64,000 nucleotides of DNA from Planomicrobium sp. YIM 101495 (lineage in GTDB: Bacteria > Bacillota > Bacilli > Bacillales_A > Planococcaceae), in NCBI RefSeq assembly GCF_009707665.1, contig NZ_WLZW01000002.1, forward strand, positions 283,009-347,008. Direction: 5' to 3'. A model generated the notes under the pieces. The model saw only the letters and a list, made by a program, of their open reading frames with translations. It made no database searches and was not told the origin of the DNA. Shown here piece by piece: positions 34,103 through 42,212 of the stretch (the first letter of the stretch is position 1; the number at the start of each line of letters is the position of its first letter). Both the position numbers and the translations under genes were made by a program.

Positions 34103-35224
34103 ATGAAATCGGTCATTATTATCGGAGCAGGCATATTGGGGGCTTCTACAGCCTATCACGCAGCGAAGGCAGGGGCGCAGGTCACTGTCATCGACCGTGC
34201 GGATGCCGGGCAGGCGACGGGAGCGGCAGCGGGCATCGTCTGTCCGTGGATTTCCCAGCGGCGTAACCAAGCGTGGTACCGGATTGCGAAGAGCGGGGCG
34301 AAGTATTATCCGAGACTCATCGAGGAGCTGTGGCAGCTCGGCGAAGAGAATACCGGTTACAAGCAAGTCGGCATCGTCAGTATCCATGAAGACAGCAAGC
34401 TCGACAAGATGGAGGCGAAGGCACGGGAGCGGTTCGAAGATGCACCGGAAATGGGAGTCCTCGAACGGTTGGATGCAGAAGAGACGAAGCGCCGCTTTCC
34501 TTCATCATCGGGTGAATACGGCTCGCTCTATGTTAGCGGGGCTGCGCGGGTCGACGGCGGAGCGGTGCGCGATGCATTGCTCCGGGCAGCTGTTTCGAAC
34601 GGGGCGGTCATCGTGGACGCGGACGCCAGTCTCGAGCGATTGCCGTCGGGTGAAATCGGTGTCCGGGCGGCTGGCCAGCTGTCCACAGCGGACGCCATCG
34701 TTTCGGCAGGAGGGGCATGGGCGGCAGAGCTCTTCCGTCCGCTTGGATTGGAAATGGCCGTCGTGCCGCAGAAGGCGCAAATTCTGGAGCTGCAGACAAC
34801 AGACCGGGAGACGGGCGACTGGCCGGTCGCAATGGTGCCATTCGGCCAGTATATCGTCCCGTTCCCGGACGGGCGGATCGTGGCTGGAGCGACGCATGAA
34901 AACGACGCCGGCTTCGATACGCGGCTGACGGCAGGTGGACTGCATCACATTTTGGATAAAGTGCTGGATGTGGCACCAGGATTCGGGGATGCAACATTCA
35001 CGAAAGCAATCACCGGGTTCCGTCCGTCGACGCTGTCCGCACTGCCGTTCATCGGGAAAGTGCCGACACTCACGAACGTCTTCGCAGCGAATGCGCTCGG
35101 AGCATCCGGACTGACAGCTGGCCCATATTTCGGGAAAGAGCTCGCGAAATTGGCACTCGGCGGAACGAGTGAATTGCCGCTTGAAGAGTATTCGATTGAA
35201 GAAGCGTTCGGGGGAGGACGCTGA
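34103..35224 (+). CDS. FAD-dependent oxidoreductase (DadA/glycine oxidase-like)
   Basis: A 373-residue DAO-family flavoenzyme. The dinucleotide motif is SVIIIGAGILGASTAYHAA at residues 3-21, followed by the DRADAGQATGAAAG loop, and the C-terminal part contains GFRPSTLSALPFIGKV and the closing NALGASGLTAGPYFG. It is of the DadA/ThiO-like group acting on D-amino acids or sarcosine-type amines; the substrate is not clear. The ATG at 34103 has AGGAG eight bases upstream, so an in-frame ATG at 34064 is rejected. The gene converges on the TPR-type regulator. Confidence 0.88.
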   Translation: MKSVIIIGAGILGASTAYHAAKAGAQVTVIDRADAGQATGAAAGIVCPWISQRRNQAWYRIAKSGAKYYPRLIEELWQLGEENTGYKQVGIVSIHEDSKLDKMEAKARERFEDAPEMGVLERLDAEETKRRFPSSSGEYGSLYVSGAARVDGGAVRDALLRAAVSNGAVIVDADASLERLPSGEIGVRAAGQLSTADAIVSAGGAWAAELFRPLGLEMAVVPQKAQILELQTTDRETGDWPVAMVPFGQYIVPFPDGRIVAGATHENDAGFDTRLTAGGLHHILDKVLDVAPGFGDATFTKAITGFRPSTLSALPFIGKVPTLTNVFAANALGASGLTAGPYFGKELAKLALGGTSELPLEEYSIEEAFGGGR

Positions 35225-35228
35225 CAAT

Positions 35229-35273
35229 AAGAAGAAGACGCAGCGAATCAAACATTCGCTGCGTCTTCTTTTT
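35229..35273. terminator. Rho-independent terminator
   Basis: AAGAAGACGCAGCGAAT and ATTCGCTGCGTCTTCTT arms. It ends the FAD oxidoreductase and overlaps the last codons of the convergent regulator gene. Confidence 0.9.
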
Positions 35274-36492
35274 GGCTTCCAGTAATCTGTTCGTAGACGT
35301 CCAGAATGAACGTCTTGTATGGCAGATCAGGCATCGGCAAGATATTGTTTTTTGCGATGCTCGCGTGCTGGACGGCCAAGTCATGGTCGCCGAACTGCTC
35401 GTAGATGAGCGCCATGTACGCGTCTTTCTCGTAATTCATTGACAAGTCGTAAGGGTGGTGTAGAAACTCCCAGCTGACGTGCTGGCTGAACCAGTGAAGC
35501 GCGTCTTCCAATCTCCCGAGCCCGTAGAGCGCTTTTCCTTTTTCCAAATAGAAAAACGGGTGGAGGTTCGGGGAAATCGTACCGAGTAACTGATCGATCG
35601 CTTCGAGCGCTTTATCGAACTGCTTACTGAACGTAGTGAAGTAATGGATTTCGACAAGCTCGGTGAAGGAAATGATTTCGGTATCATCCGTGAAGTCCGC
35701 GAACAGGCGCAGCTTCCCAATGTAATGATCCTTCGTCTCGATATCGCCTTCGAGCAGCGCCTGGTAGCTGCCGATCCGGTACAGATCATTGGTCCGGTAG
35801 TAAATGTCCTTTTCGCGGGAATAGGCAATCGCTTCGTTCATCACTTCCGTCGCTTTGTCCATTTGTCCGACAGCCGAGTAGAGGATACTCTCAAAGTAAT
35901 CGAAATCCAACTTCTTGAGCGGGTCGAGTACGGCTCCGCGCTCCTGCAGTGCTGCACGCGACTCAAGCAATTGTTCGAGGGCATCTCCGTAACGGTGTTC
36001 GGCGAAGATCGTCGTCAGCTTGAACAAATGGATATCGGCCACTTTCGACAGCAAACTGAGGTCTTCGTAAAGGGTCCCGGCTTTTTCGAGGAAAGGCTTC
36101 CAGTCCCCTTGCTTTGTGTAATAGAGACATCGGCTGTAAAGCTCATACAGCCGGGCCGACTCGTAACGCTTCGGCAACTTCTCCAAATACGGCTCGATGA
36201 GCGGGATGATGCCTTTGAACTCTTCAGTGACTTCATTGGTCGCTAAACGGTTCAGTTTTTCCGCTTGATCGAGCACATCCTGCAGTTCCTTCGCCGAAAC
36301 TTCCTCAAGCAATTCATTCTTATCAACGTCTAGCCGCTTGGCGATATAGGACAAGCTTTCCATCGAAGGATTTGCCTTATCGTTCTCGATCAAGCTCAGC
36401 ATGCCTTTTGTCAGGCTGTCACCAGCGAGTGCTTGCAAGGTGAAGCCTCTTTCTTTCCGCAATTTTCTGATCCGTGTTCCTACTGTTTCCAT
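35248..36492 (-). CDS. XRE-type regulator with TPR-like C-terminal domain
   Basis: A 414-residue protein. Residues about 1-60 are an XRE helix-turn-helix (GTRIRKLRKERGFTLQALAG ... GMLSLIENDKANPS). The rest is all helical with repeated pairs of helices that look like TPR units (for example around FFYLEKGKALYGLGRLEDAL and YMALIYEQFGDHDLAVQHA). This layout is shared with the RNPP regulators (PlcR, NprR, Rgg), which bind short signal peptides. It is divergent from an MFS transporter with two 17-base operators in between, so it probably controls that pump and itself. The ligand is unknown and no signal-peptide gene is seen nearby. Confidence 0.86.
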   Translation of the reverse strand: METVGTRIRKLRKERGFTLQALAGDSLTKGMLSLIENDKANPSMESLSYIAKRLDVDKNELLEEVSAKELQDVLDQAEKLNRLATNEVTEEFKGIIPLIEPYLEKLPKRYESARLYELYSRCLYYTKQGDWKPFLEKAGTLYEDLSLLSKVADIHLFKLTTIFAEHRYGDALEQLLESRAALQERGAVLDPLKKLDFDYFESILYSAVGQMDKATEVMNEAIAYSREKDIYYRTNDLYRIGSYQALLEGDIETKDHYIGKLRLFADFTDDTEIISFTELVEIHYFTTFSKQFDKALEAIDQLLGTISPNLHPFFYLEKGKALYGLGRLEDALHWFSQHVSWEFLHHPYDLSMNYEKDAYMALIYEQFGDHDLAVQHASIAKNNILPMPDLPYKTFILDVYEQITGSQKEDAANV

Positions 36493-36519
36493 GCTCTCAT
36501 CCTTTTGTGTAGGTTGTAA

Positions 36520-36536
36520 GTTAAATTATATTAAAC
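36520..36536. promoter_or_regulatory. Operator copy 1 in the regulator/MFS divergent region
   Basis: GTTAAATTATATTAAAC, an imperfect palindrome identical at 15 of 17 positions to a second copy 54 bases away. It lies 28 bases before the regulator start. Confidence 0.6.
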
Positions 36537-36573
36537 TTCCGCTTGTATTGCCAGTTTTTCTTTGATATATTTT

Positions 36574-36590
36574 GTTTAATTAAATTAAAC
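36574..36590. promoter_or_regulatory. Operator copy 2 in the regulator/MFS divergent region
   Basis: GTTTAATTAAATTAAAC is a perfect palindrome around its central base. It sits 22 bases before the MFS start, so binding here should control the pump promoter. Distance to copy 1 is 54 bases, about five helix turns. Confidence 0.65.
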
Positions 36591-36611
36591 TAAACTTGAA
36601 GGGGTGGGGAA

Positions 36612-37892
36612 ATGGATTCCTCCTTGAAGCACAAACGCGCAACGTATCACTTGTACACATTCACCATCAGTAAATTGATCGCGACCTTTGGCAGTTCGGT
36701 CTATGCATTCGGTATCAGCCTGTATGTCCTGGCGTTGACGGGCTCTGCCGCAAGTTTCGCGGTCAACTTGATCTGCAGCATCGTACCAAGGACCATTCTC
36801 GCGCCAGTCGCAGGATTCGCAGCGGATCACTATCCGAAAAAGGTCATCGTCATTCTGTCGCAAATTGCAAGTATCTTAGCGGTAGGAGGATTGCTCCTCT
36901 ATAGTATGTCGTTCGGTCTGTCACTCGTGGCAATCTACGTGACGACGGCGTTCCTGTCCGTGTCTTCGATGTTCACGACCGTGACGTTTTCGTCATCCAT
37001 CGCCAACTTGATCGACGCGGACCGAATCCAGCGCGCGATGGGCTTCAATCAATCGGCGATGGCGATTGCAACAATCGGCGGGCCGGTTGTCGGTGGTATG
37101 CTGTTCGGCTTTGTGTCGATGGAAATCTTCCTGCTCATCCAAGTCGTCGCTTATTCGCTTGCGGTCTTGCTCGAGTCGACCATGAATTTCAAGCTATATA
37201 CGAACCGTATGGAAGGGACAGAACAGAAGGAGTCGTTCTTCGAAGGCATGAAGGAAGGCATCACTTATTTGCGCAGCAACCGTGTCATCGTGGTCGTCAT
37301 CACGATGGCGCTCGGCGTCAATTTCTTCTTCTCGGCGCTGATGATCGGATTGCCTTTCATCGCGATTGAACAACTGCAAGTGGAGGCGACGCATTTCGGC
37401 TTCATTGAAGCGATGCTGGCGGTTGGGATGCTGTTGTCATCGATCTATTTTGCTGCGCGGAAGCCGGTTCAACAGCCGCTGCTTTTCGCGAAGCGTGGCG
37501 TCTTGACGATGTCGGTCCTGCTCGCGGGCATGTCTGTGCCGTTGCTCTTTGTATTCGGCTATTGGATGAATGTTTCTTATCTGCTCACCCTGATGCTCGT
37601 GTTCGGGATCACGAATGTTTTCGTCAATACTCCCATCGGCGTCATGATGCAGACCGATGTCGATGAAGAATTCCGCGGCCGGGTCTTCGGTTTATTGGAA
37701 TCGATGGCAATGGCGATGATGCCACTCGGCTATTTACTATTCGGTCTCCTGTATGACAAGTTTCCTGCCGAATGGATTGTCATTGGCTCGAGTCTTTGCC
37801 TGATTGCGTTCACCTCCTACTTGATGCGCCCTGCGGTTTTGCGTGAAGCGAACAGCAAGCCGGTGCCGGCAGCAACGGGGCTGGCTGAATAA
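36612..37892 (+). CDS. MFS transporter (macrolide-efflux-like)
   Basis: A 426-residue, 12-helix major facilitator protein of the MefA/enterobactin-exporter-like group. It starts with a short cytoplasmic tail, then FTISKLIATFGSSVYAFGISLYVLALTGSAAS; the loop 2-3 motif is GFAADHYPKKVIV. The end MRPAVLREANSKPVPAATG is cytoplasmic. Export of a drug-like compound or of a peptide signal is possible. AAGGGGTGGGG directly precedes the ATG. It is divergent from the TPR-type regulator and has an operator at its promoter. Confidence 0.88.
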   Translation: MDSSLKHKRATYHLYTFTISKLIATFGSSVYAFGISLYVLALTGSAASFAVNLICSIVPRTILAPVAGFAADHYPKKVIVILSQIASILAVGGLLLYSMSFGLSLVAIYVTTAFLSVSSMFTTVTFSSSIANLIDADRIQRAMGFNQSAMAIATIGGPVVGGMLFGFVSMEIFLLIQVVAYSLAVLLESTMNFKLYTNRMEGTEQKESFFEGMKEGITYLRSNRVIVVVITMALGVNFFFSALMIGLPFIAIEQLQVEATHFGFIEAMLAVGMLLSSIYFAARKPVQQPLLFAKRGVLTMSVLLAGMSVPLLFVFGYWMNVSYLLTLMLVFGITNVFVNTPIGVMMQTDVDEEFRGRVFGLLESMAMAMMPLGYLLFGLLYDKFPAEWIVIGSSLCLIAFTSYLMRPAVLREANSKPVPAATGLAE

Positions 37893-37903
37893 AAGTGGCA
37901 GTT

Positions 37904-37929
37904 GTTTAAGAAACCGGCAAAGCGGGAAA
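37904..37929 (+). promoter_or_regulatory. Sigma-B-type promoter for the short-chain dehydrogenase gene
   Basis: GTTTAA (37904-37909), 14-base spacer, GGGAAA (37924-37929). It is a near-perfect match to the sigma-B consensus, 46 bases before the start codon. Confidence 0.75.
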
Positions 37930-37974
37930 ATTCGTTGCATATGCGTTTGAACGAAAAAGAGGAGGGCGAAACGA

Positions 37975-38832
37975 ATGGACAAAAACAAACCGAAGCATCT
38001 TCCTGGCCAGGAACAGGACCGGCAGCCTGGGTTCGAAAATGAAATGGATCCCCGTCCTGAGTTTACAGAAAATTTGGCGGGCAAAGCACAGCGGCTCCCT
38101 GGCAAGGCGGCGCTCGTCACAGGCGGCGACAGCGGCATTGGGCGCGCAGTAGCGGTAGCTTTTGCGAAAGAAGGGGCGGACGTCGCCATTTCCTATCTTG
38201 ATGAACATGAAGATGCGGAAGAAACGAAGAAGATCGTCGAAGCGGAAGGACGTAGATGCCTTCTGTATCCAGGTGATATCGGGGATGAGGCATTCTGTAA
38301 ACAGATTGTCGATCAAACGGTCGAGGAATTCGGCAAGCTCGACATACTCGTGAACAACGCAGGTGAGCAGCATATGCAGATGTCCTTGAAAAATATCAGC
38401 GCGGAACAGATGGAGCGGACATTCCGCACGAATGTCTACAGCATGTTTTTCCTGAGTAAAGCTGCTTTGCATCACATGAAACGGGGAGCATCAATCGTCA
38501 ATACGACATCGATCACGGCTTTCCGCGGGGAACCGAGCCTCATCGATTATTCCTCTACAAAAGGCGCGATTCTGTCATTCACGCGCGCACTGGCAGGTTC
38601 TCTCGCAGAGGAAGGGATCCGGGTGAACGCAATAGCGCCAGGTCCGATCTGGACACCGCTCATCCCGGCTTCTTTCCCGGCGGATATAGTCGAGGACTTC
38701 GGGTCGGACACGCCGATGAAACGTGCGGGACAGCCAGATGAACTTGCGCCGGCATATGTGTATCTTGCTTCGGATGACGCTTCATATGTCACCGGGCAAG
38801 TGATCCATCTCAACGGAGGTTCTTCCTACTGA
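37975..38832 (+). CDS. SDR family oxidoreductase, general stress type
   Basis: A 285-residue short-chain dehydrogenase of the YdaD/YhdF group of Bacillales. The N-terminal extension of about 40 polar residues (KHLPGQEQDRQPGFE) is typical of this group. The coenzyme motif is TGGDSGIGRAV, followed by NNAG, and the catalytic triad has Ser in NTTSIT and Tyr-Lys in YSSTK. B. subtilis YdaD and YhdF are sigma-B dependent, and a very good sigma-B promoter lies upstream here. The substrate is unknown. It ends at a terminator. Confidence 0.93.
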   Translation: MDKNKPKHLPGQEQDRQPGFENEMDPRPEFTENLAGKAQRLPGKAALVTGGDSGIGRAVAVAFAKEGADVAISYLDEHEDAEETKKIVEAEGRRCLLYPGDIGDEAFCKQIVDQTVEEFGKLDILVNNAGEQHMQMSLKNISAEQMERTFRTNVYSMFFLSKAALHHMKRGASIVNTTSITAFRGEPSLIDYSSTKGAILSFTRALAGSLAEEGIRVNAIAPGPIWTPLIPASFPADIVEDFGSDTPMKRAGQPDELAPAYVYLASDDASYVTGQVIHLNGGSSY

Positions 38833-38833
38833 C

Positions 38834-38866
38834 CAAAAAGCTTCCGCATCTGCGGGAGCTTTTTTT
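38834..38866 (+). terminator. Rho-independent terminator
   Basis: AAAAAGCTTCCGCA and TGCGGGAGCTTTTT arms after the SDR gene. Confidence 0.88.
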
Positions 38867-38884
38867 ATGGACGGTCCAAGCTTT

Positions 38885-38961
38885 TCAACTGTCCCGACCT
38901 TCACAGTTGAAGGTCCATTTGTGTGTGCTATAGTATAAAGTGCTGGAAGACCCGGCACTTT
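38885..38961. promoter_or_regulatory. Promoter and inverted-repeat operators of the MarR gene
   Basis: Two inverted repeats flank the promoter: TCAACTGT-N10-ACAGTTGA (38885-38910) overlaps the -35 element TTGAAG, and AAAGTGC-N11-GCACTTT (38937-38961) lies just after the -10 element TATAGT (38929-38934). Both arms are perfect. Likely autoregulation by the MarR protein. Confidence 0.6.
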
Positions 38962-38985
38962 ATCTGAATGATAGGAGTGAACCGT

Positions 38986-39420
38986 TTGAAGACGGACGCT
39001 GAAGTGAACCGCCTGGATTTGATTGATTTATTGAGTGACCGCCATAACATGGTCCGTCGCATTTCGGGCAACGCCTGGAACGAAGCCAATGAGATTAAAA
39101 TCTCGAGTTCGGAATGGTACATCCTCGCACGGATCTACCGGAAACAGCCGACAATTTCGAGTGTGACGAAGAGCGTGGATATTTCACGGCAAGCCATCCA
39201 CAAATTCATTAAAAACCTTGCAGCCAAAGGGCTGGTGGAAATCCATAACGTAGAAAACAATAAAAAAGAAAAATGGATTCAATTGACGGACCTCGGGGAA
39301 GAATGCTATGAGAAAAACGAAGTCCTGAAAGACGAATTGGAAAAACGGATCGCCGAGACCATTGGACAAGACAAGATCGATACGTTGAAAGTGATCTTGA
39401 AATCGGATTGGGGAATTTAA
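38986..39420 (+). CDS. MarR-family transcriptional regulator
   Basis: A 144-residue winged-helix protein. The recognition region is SSVTKSVDISRQAIHKFIKNLAAKGLVEI (about residues 55-83) and the wing is NNKKEKWIQLTDLGEE. A TTG at 38986 with AGGAGTG seven bases upstream is the best start; an ATG at 38968 is in frame but overlaps that ribosome site. The target genes are unknown; the gene is alone between terminators. Whether it is the repressor of the MhqR-like sites in this window cannot be said; its own operator has a different sequence. Confidence 0.85.
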   Translation: MKTDAEVNRLDLIDLLSDRHNMVRRISGNAWNEANEIKISSSEWYILARIYRKQPTISSVTKSVDISRQAIHKFIKNLAAKGLVEIHNVENNKKEKWIQLTDLGEECYEKNEVLKDELEKRIAETIGQDKIDTLKVILKSDWGI

Positions 39421-39424
39421 CGGC

Positions 39425-39470
39425 GAAAAAGCGGCCATCACAGTGAAGTTCACTGTGATGGCCGCTTTTT
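39425..39470. terminator. Rho-independent terminator, bidirectional
   Basis: AAAAAGCGGCCATCACAGTGAA and TTCACTGTGATGGCCGCTTTTT arms (written in full they pair perfectly). It separates the convergent MarR and CarD genes. Confidence 0.93.
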
Positions 39471-39481
39471 GGATAAGCATA

Positions 39482-39994
39482 TTAAGCGATTTTCGCTTGT
39501 CGGGAAAGGGATAATGAGATTGCTTCGTTGATTTCGCTGTAGGTTCTTTTCAGCGCGAAAGCCAGTTCCTTGAAGAAGATGGATTGAACCGTATTCAAGA
39601 TTTTCTGATCGCGGTCTTCGAGACGTCCCGAAGTTTCCTTCAGTTCGAAATCTTTTCGTTTCAATGTATTGATCAATTTGGCGATTTCTTTCCGATCGCC
39701 GCGGTTGACGACTTCGTTATACGCTTTGTAACGCGCCTGCCCGTCTTCAATCCAGTCGATTCCTTCGAAGTTGAATGAATCAATGATCTCAGCCGCTTCT
39801 TCTTTCTTCAGAAGGGGGAGCATCGCAACTTTGTCATTATCGACCGGGATGGTGATGGTCATCCGGTGGCCGTTCTCTAATGGGTGCAACACATAATACT
39901 GTTTTGTCACACCATCGATTGTTTCTTCGCTAATATCATCAATTCTGCAAATGCCGTGGACGGAGTAAATAACTTGATCCTCAATTTTGAACAT
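39482..39994 (-). CDS. CarD/CdnL-family RNA polymerase-binding regulator
   Basis: A 170-residue protein with an N-terminal Tudor-like CarD_TRCF RNA-polymerase interaction domain (FKIEDQVIYSVHGICRID, TKQYYVLHPL, about residues 2-60) and a helical DNA-binding C-terminal domain. CdnL/CarD proteins stabilise open promoter complexes; B. subtilis YdeB is the related protein. AGGAGG precedes the ATG, and a near-consensus sigma-A promoter lies about 40 bases upstream. Confidence 0.92.
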   Translation of the reverse strand: MFKIEDQVIYSVHGICRIDDISEETIDGVTKQYYVLHPLENGHRMTITIPVDNDKVAMLPLLKKEEAAEIIDSFNFEGIDWIEDGQARYKAYNEVVNRGDRKEIAKLINTLKRKDFELKETSGRLEDRDQKILNTVQSIFFKELAFALKRTYSEINEAISLSLSRQAKIA

Positions 39995-40032
39995 CTATAT
40001 CCTCCTATATACTCGTAATCGCTACTTCCTCT

Positions 40033-40061
40033 ATTATACCGCTTTTACAGAAAATTGTCAA
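40033..40061 (-). promoter_or_regulatory. Sigma-A promoter of the CarD gene
   Basis: Minus strand: TTGACA, 17-base spacer, TATAAT. Both elements are exact consensus. Confidence 0.85.
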
Positions 40062-40097
40062 CTTGGTTGACGTTCTGAGCGATTGCAGGACATTTTA

Positions 40098-40149
40098 AAG
40101 AAGAAAACAGCTCCGGAAAGACGGTCGACCGAATTTCCGGGGCTGTTGC
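40098..40149 (-). terminator. Rho-independent terminator
   Basis: AACAGCTCCGGAAA and TTTCCGGGGCTGTT arms around a GACGGTCGACCG centre that pairs again. On the minus strand it follows the MFS gene with a T-rich tail. Confidence 0.78.
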
Positions 40150-40154
40150 GTTTC

Positions 40155-41333
40155 TTAGTTTTTCACTTCTATTCCGACTGTGCGGAGTGACTTCTGTGAA
40201 CGAAGGAACAGGATGATCAAGCCGATGGACAGCACGGACAAAGCGGCAGACAGGAAATAAACGGAGCCTGACTGCATCGTCAGCATCCACGTGAACACGA
40301 GCGGCCCGATGATCCGGCCGAGGTTGTCCATCGAATACGTCATGCCGGCAGCTGTGCCGTATTTGCCGCCGGACTCTTTGGAAGTCAACGAGACGAGTGC
40401 AGTACGGGCAAGTGCGTTGCCGGCGGTGAAGATGCTGAGTGCGACACCTGCGAACACAAGGCTCGACGTGAACGGCAGGAGTACAAGGCCGATTGCAGCG
40501 ATGACTTGGGCAATGATAATCCATTTCGTCTCTTGGCCGTTCTTGATGCGGCGGACGACCCCGCCTTGGATCGCAGCATCGACCAAGCCGCTCGCGATGA
40601 ACAGGTAGCCGAGCTGAAGCGGAGTGATCTGGATCTGTTCGATCTGGAACAGCTGGAATGTCGCTTCCAGTCCTGCGAGCAAGAACGTCACCATGAAGGA
40701 CATCAGGAACAAATAGCGGATTCGGTAAGACCAAAGTTTACTTGCACCTTTCGGCAGCAGCGCCCGCTTGACCGCTTCGCCGGTTCTTTCCGGCTCCTTC
40801 AAGATCAGGCCGGCATAGCCCATCAGGACAAATGCGAGGATGCCTGACACGAGGAATGGAAGCGATAGCGAGATGGCGCCGAGCAGTCCGCCGATCGCTG
40901 GGCCAAAGATAAAGCCGAGCCCGATGGACATGCCGAGGAGGCCCATGTATTTGTTGCGGTCTTCTTCAGTCGAGATATCCGCGACAAACCCGGTTACAGC
41001 GGTGTACAGTGCGCCGGAGAATAGTCCGCCGACTACACGCGAAGCATACAACAACGAGAGGTTGTCGATGAAGAAAGAGAACAAGAAGAAGCTCATGCTG
41101 AAGCCGAACAGGCCGATCAAGATCAGTTTCTTCCGGCCGGTCCGGTCGGAATACTTGCCCCACAGCGGCGCGGTCAAGAAGGAGGCGAGTGCATAAACGG
41201 TCAACAACCCGCCGACATGGATGTCTCCATAGCCTTGTTGGACGATTACTTCCGGCAGAACCGGTATGATAATGCCGAACCCGAGGTAAACGAAGAATTG
41301 GACGGACATTAATAAAAGGATGATTTTTTTCAA
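40155..41333 (-). CDS. MFS multidrug-type transporter
   Basis: A 392-residue, 12-helix major facilitator protein of the NorA/Bmr/TetA-like drug:H+ antiporter group. It starts KKIILLLMSVQFFVYLGFGIIIPVLP; the loop 2-3 motif is GKYSDRTGRKKLI and helix 5 contains GFIFGPAIGGLLG, matching the antiporter motif C. The start is a TTG at 41333 with CAGGA upstream. The substrate is unknown. The 270-base region upstream holds four 21-bp repeats but no gene. Confidence 0.88.
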   Translation of the reverse strand: MKKIILLLMSVQFFVYLGFGIIIPVLPEVIVQQGYGDIHVGGLLTVYALASFLTAPLWGKYSDRTGRKKLILIGLFGFSMSFFLFSFFIDNLSLLYASRVVGGLFSGALYTAVTGFVADISTEEDRNKYMGLLGMSIGLGFIFGPAIGGLLGAISLSLPFLVSGILAFVLMGYAGLILKEPERTGEAVKRALLPKGASKLWSYRIRYLFLMSFMVTFLLAGLEATFQLFQIEQIQITPLQLGYLFIASGLVDAAIQGGVVRRIKNGQETKWIIIAQVIAAIGLVLLPFTSSLVFAGVALSIFTAGNALARTALVSLTSKESGGKYGTAAGMTYSMDNLGRIIGPLVFTWMLTMQSGSVYFLSAALSVLSIGLIILFLRSQKSLRTVGIEVKN

Positions 41334-41516
41334 AGCGGATTCCTGCTTTCTAAGAGATTCCTTTCCATTCTACCCTTTCCACCAAATTTCCGTAAGGGGC
41401 ACGTATGAAGAAAAGCGGTGCGGGCACCTTGATTATGAACGAATATGAAAAAAGACCAGCAATCCGAAGATTCACTGGCCTTTGTGCCGGGTGGGGTGGG
41501 TTGACATAATCCGCGA

Positions 41517-41602
41517 TGCCCGGTTATTTGGTGGAAATGCCCGGTTAAATGCCGCGTATCCCCGGTTAAAGCAGGCGGATCCCCGGTTAAGTCTCAAAAC
41601 AT
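41517..41602. repeat. Four 21-bp direct repeats (CCCGGTTA iterons)
   Basis: CCCGGTTA occurs at 41519, 41540, 41561 and 41582, exactly 21 bases apart each time. The flanking bases are partly conserved (TGCCCGGTTAAA or TCCCCGGTTAAA; GCGG/GCGTA in the second half). The array lies between the 3' end of the CopZ gene and the start of the MFS gene, both on the minus strand, about 185-270 bases before the MFS start. Two helix turns per unit would put bound proteins on one DNA face. No known family is recognised. Confidence 0.9.
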
Positions 41603-41606
41603 GCAC

Positions 41607-41828
41607 TCACTCCTGGAACATGCCCACTTCGTATCCTTGTTCCTCGATCGCTTCTGCAATCGATCCCATGTCCGTTTTGGACTCATCGAAAGCAATCTCG
41701 ACCGAGCCGCCTTCCAGCGAGACGTCGACGTTCTCTACGCCGTCCAGTGCCATGGCGCTTTCCGTTACGGACTTCACACAACTTTGGCAACTCATGCCGC
41801 TCACTTGCAGTTGAATCTGTTTTGTCAT
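41607..41828 (-). CDS. copZ: CopZ-like heavy-metal-binding protein
   Basis: A 73-residue HMA-domain copper chaperone. The metal motif GMSCQSC places Cys14 and Cys17 at the usual positions, and the fold pattern TKQIQLQVSGMSC ... VENVDVSLEGGSVEIAFDE ... EQGYEV is complete. It normally hands copper to CopA; no copA or csoR gene lies next to it. AAAGGAGTG precedes the ATG at 41828. Two more in-frame upstream starts would only add a polar, non-family stretch. Confidence 0.92.
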   Translation of the reverse strand: MTKQIQLQVSGMSCQSCVKSVTESAMALDGVENVDVSLEGGSVEIAFDESKTDMGSIAEAIEEQGYEVGMFQE

Positions 41829-42064
41829 GATGGAACACTCCTTTTTTCGGCGTAAAGCCTGCTTGTTTGTTAGTTCCATCCTACCTGCAAGGGGGAGGTG
41901 GAGCAAGTGTGAAACTTTACACTTGTAATATAAATGAAAAGTTTGAGTTCCAAAAAAGATGGTATTATATACATAGACACAAAAAAGTCAACTAATTCAC
42001 GCAACAGATTCGATAGAGCGCGCGTCCTTATAGAAGAGGAAATCCAAGCGAAGAGGTGAGAAGG

Positions 42065-42205
42065 ATGGCAAAACATGCAGAAGTGAGCAAAATTGTAACG
42101 AACCTGGCGAGACTCGGAATCCAGACAAAAATGACGAAATCACGCGGTGAAGTTCTCAAGGCTTTAGCGTTGCCTCAAATTCCACAGCCTCGCGCGCAAG
42201 TTTAA
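42065..42205 (+). CDS. Lmo0850-family small protein
   Basis: A 46-residue protein, MAKHAEVSKIVTNLARLGIQ start, rich in Lys, Ser and Thr with TKSRGEVLKALALPQIPQPRAQV at the end (given here in part for its TKSR motif). It resembles the short Lmo0850-type proteins of Bacillales; no function is known. GAGGTGAGAAGG precedes the ATG. The promoter may be TTGAGT-N17-TATATA at about 41943-41971; the same stretch also shows GTTTGA-N13-TGGTAT, a weak sigma-B-like match. It ends at a strong terminator. Confidence 0.72.
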   Translation: MAKHAEVSKIVTNLARLGIQTKMTKSRGEVLKALALPQIPQPRAQV

Positions 42206-42212
42206 TTACAGA

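Noticed and set aside
40045..40734. A 229-codon minus-strand frame over the MFS gene at 40155
   Set aside because: It is an out-of-frame shadow of the MFS gene, rich in Arg, His and Pro.
41943..41971. Sigma-B promoter for the Lmo0850-type gene
   Set aside because: GTTTGA-N13-TGGTAT overlaps a reasonable sigma-A promoter and is about 100 bases from the gene; too weak to list as a feature.
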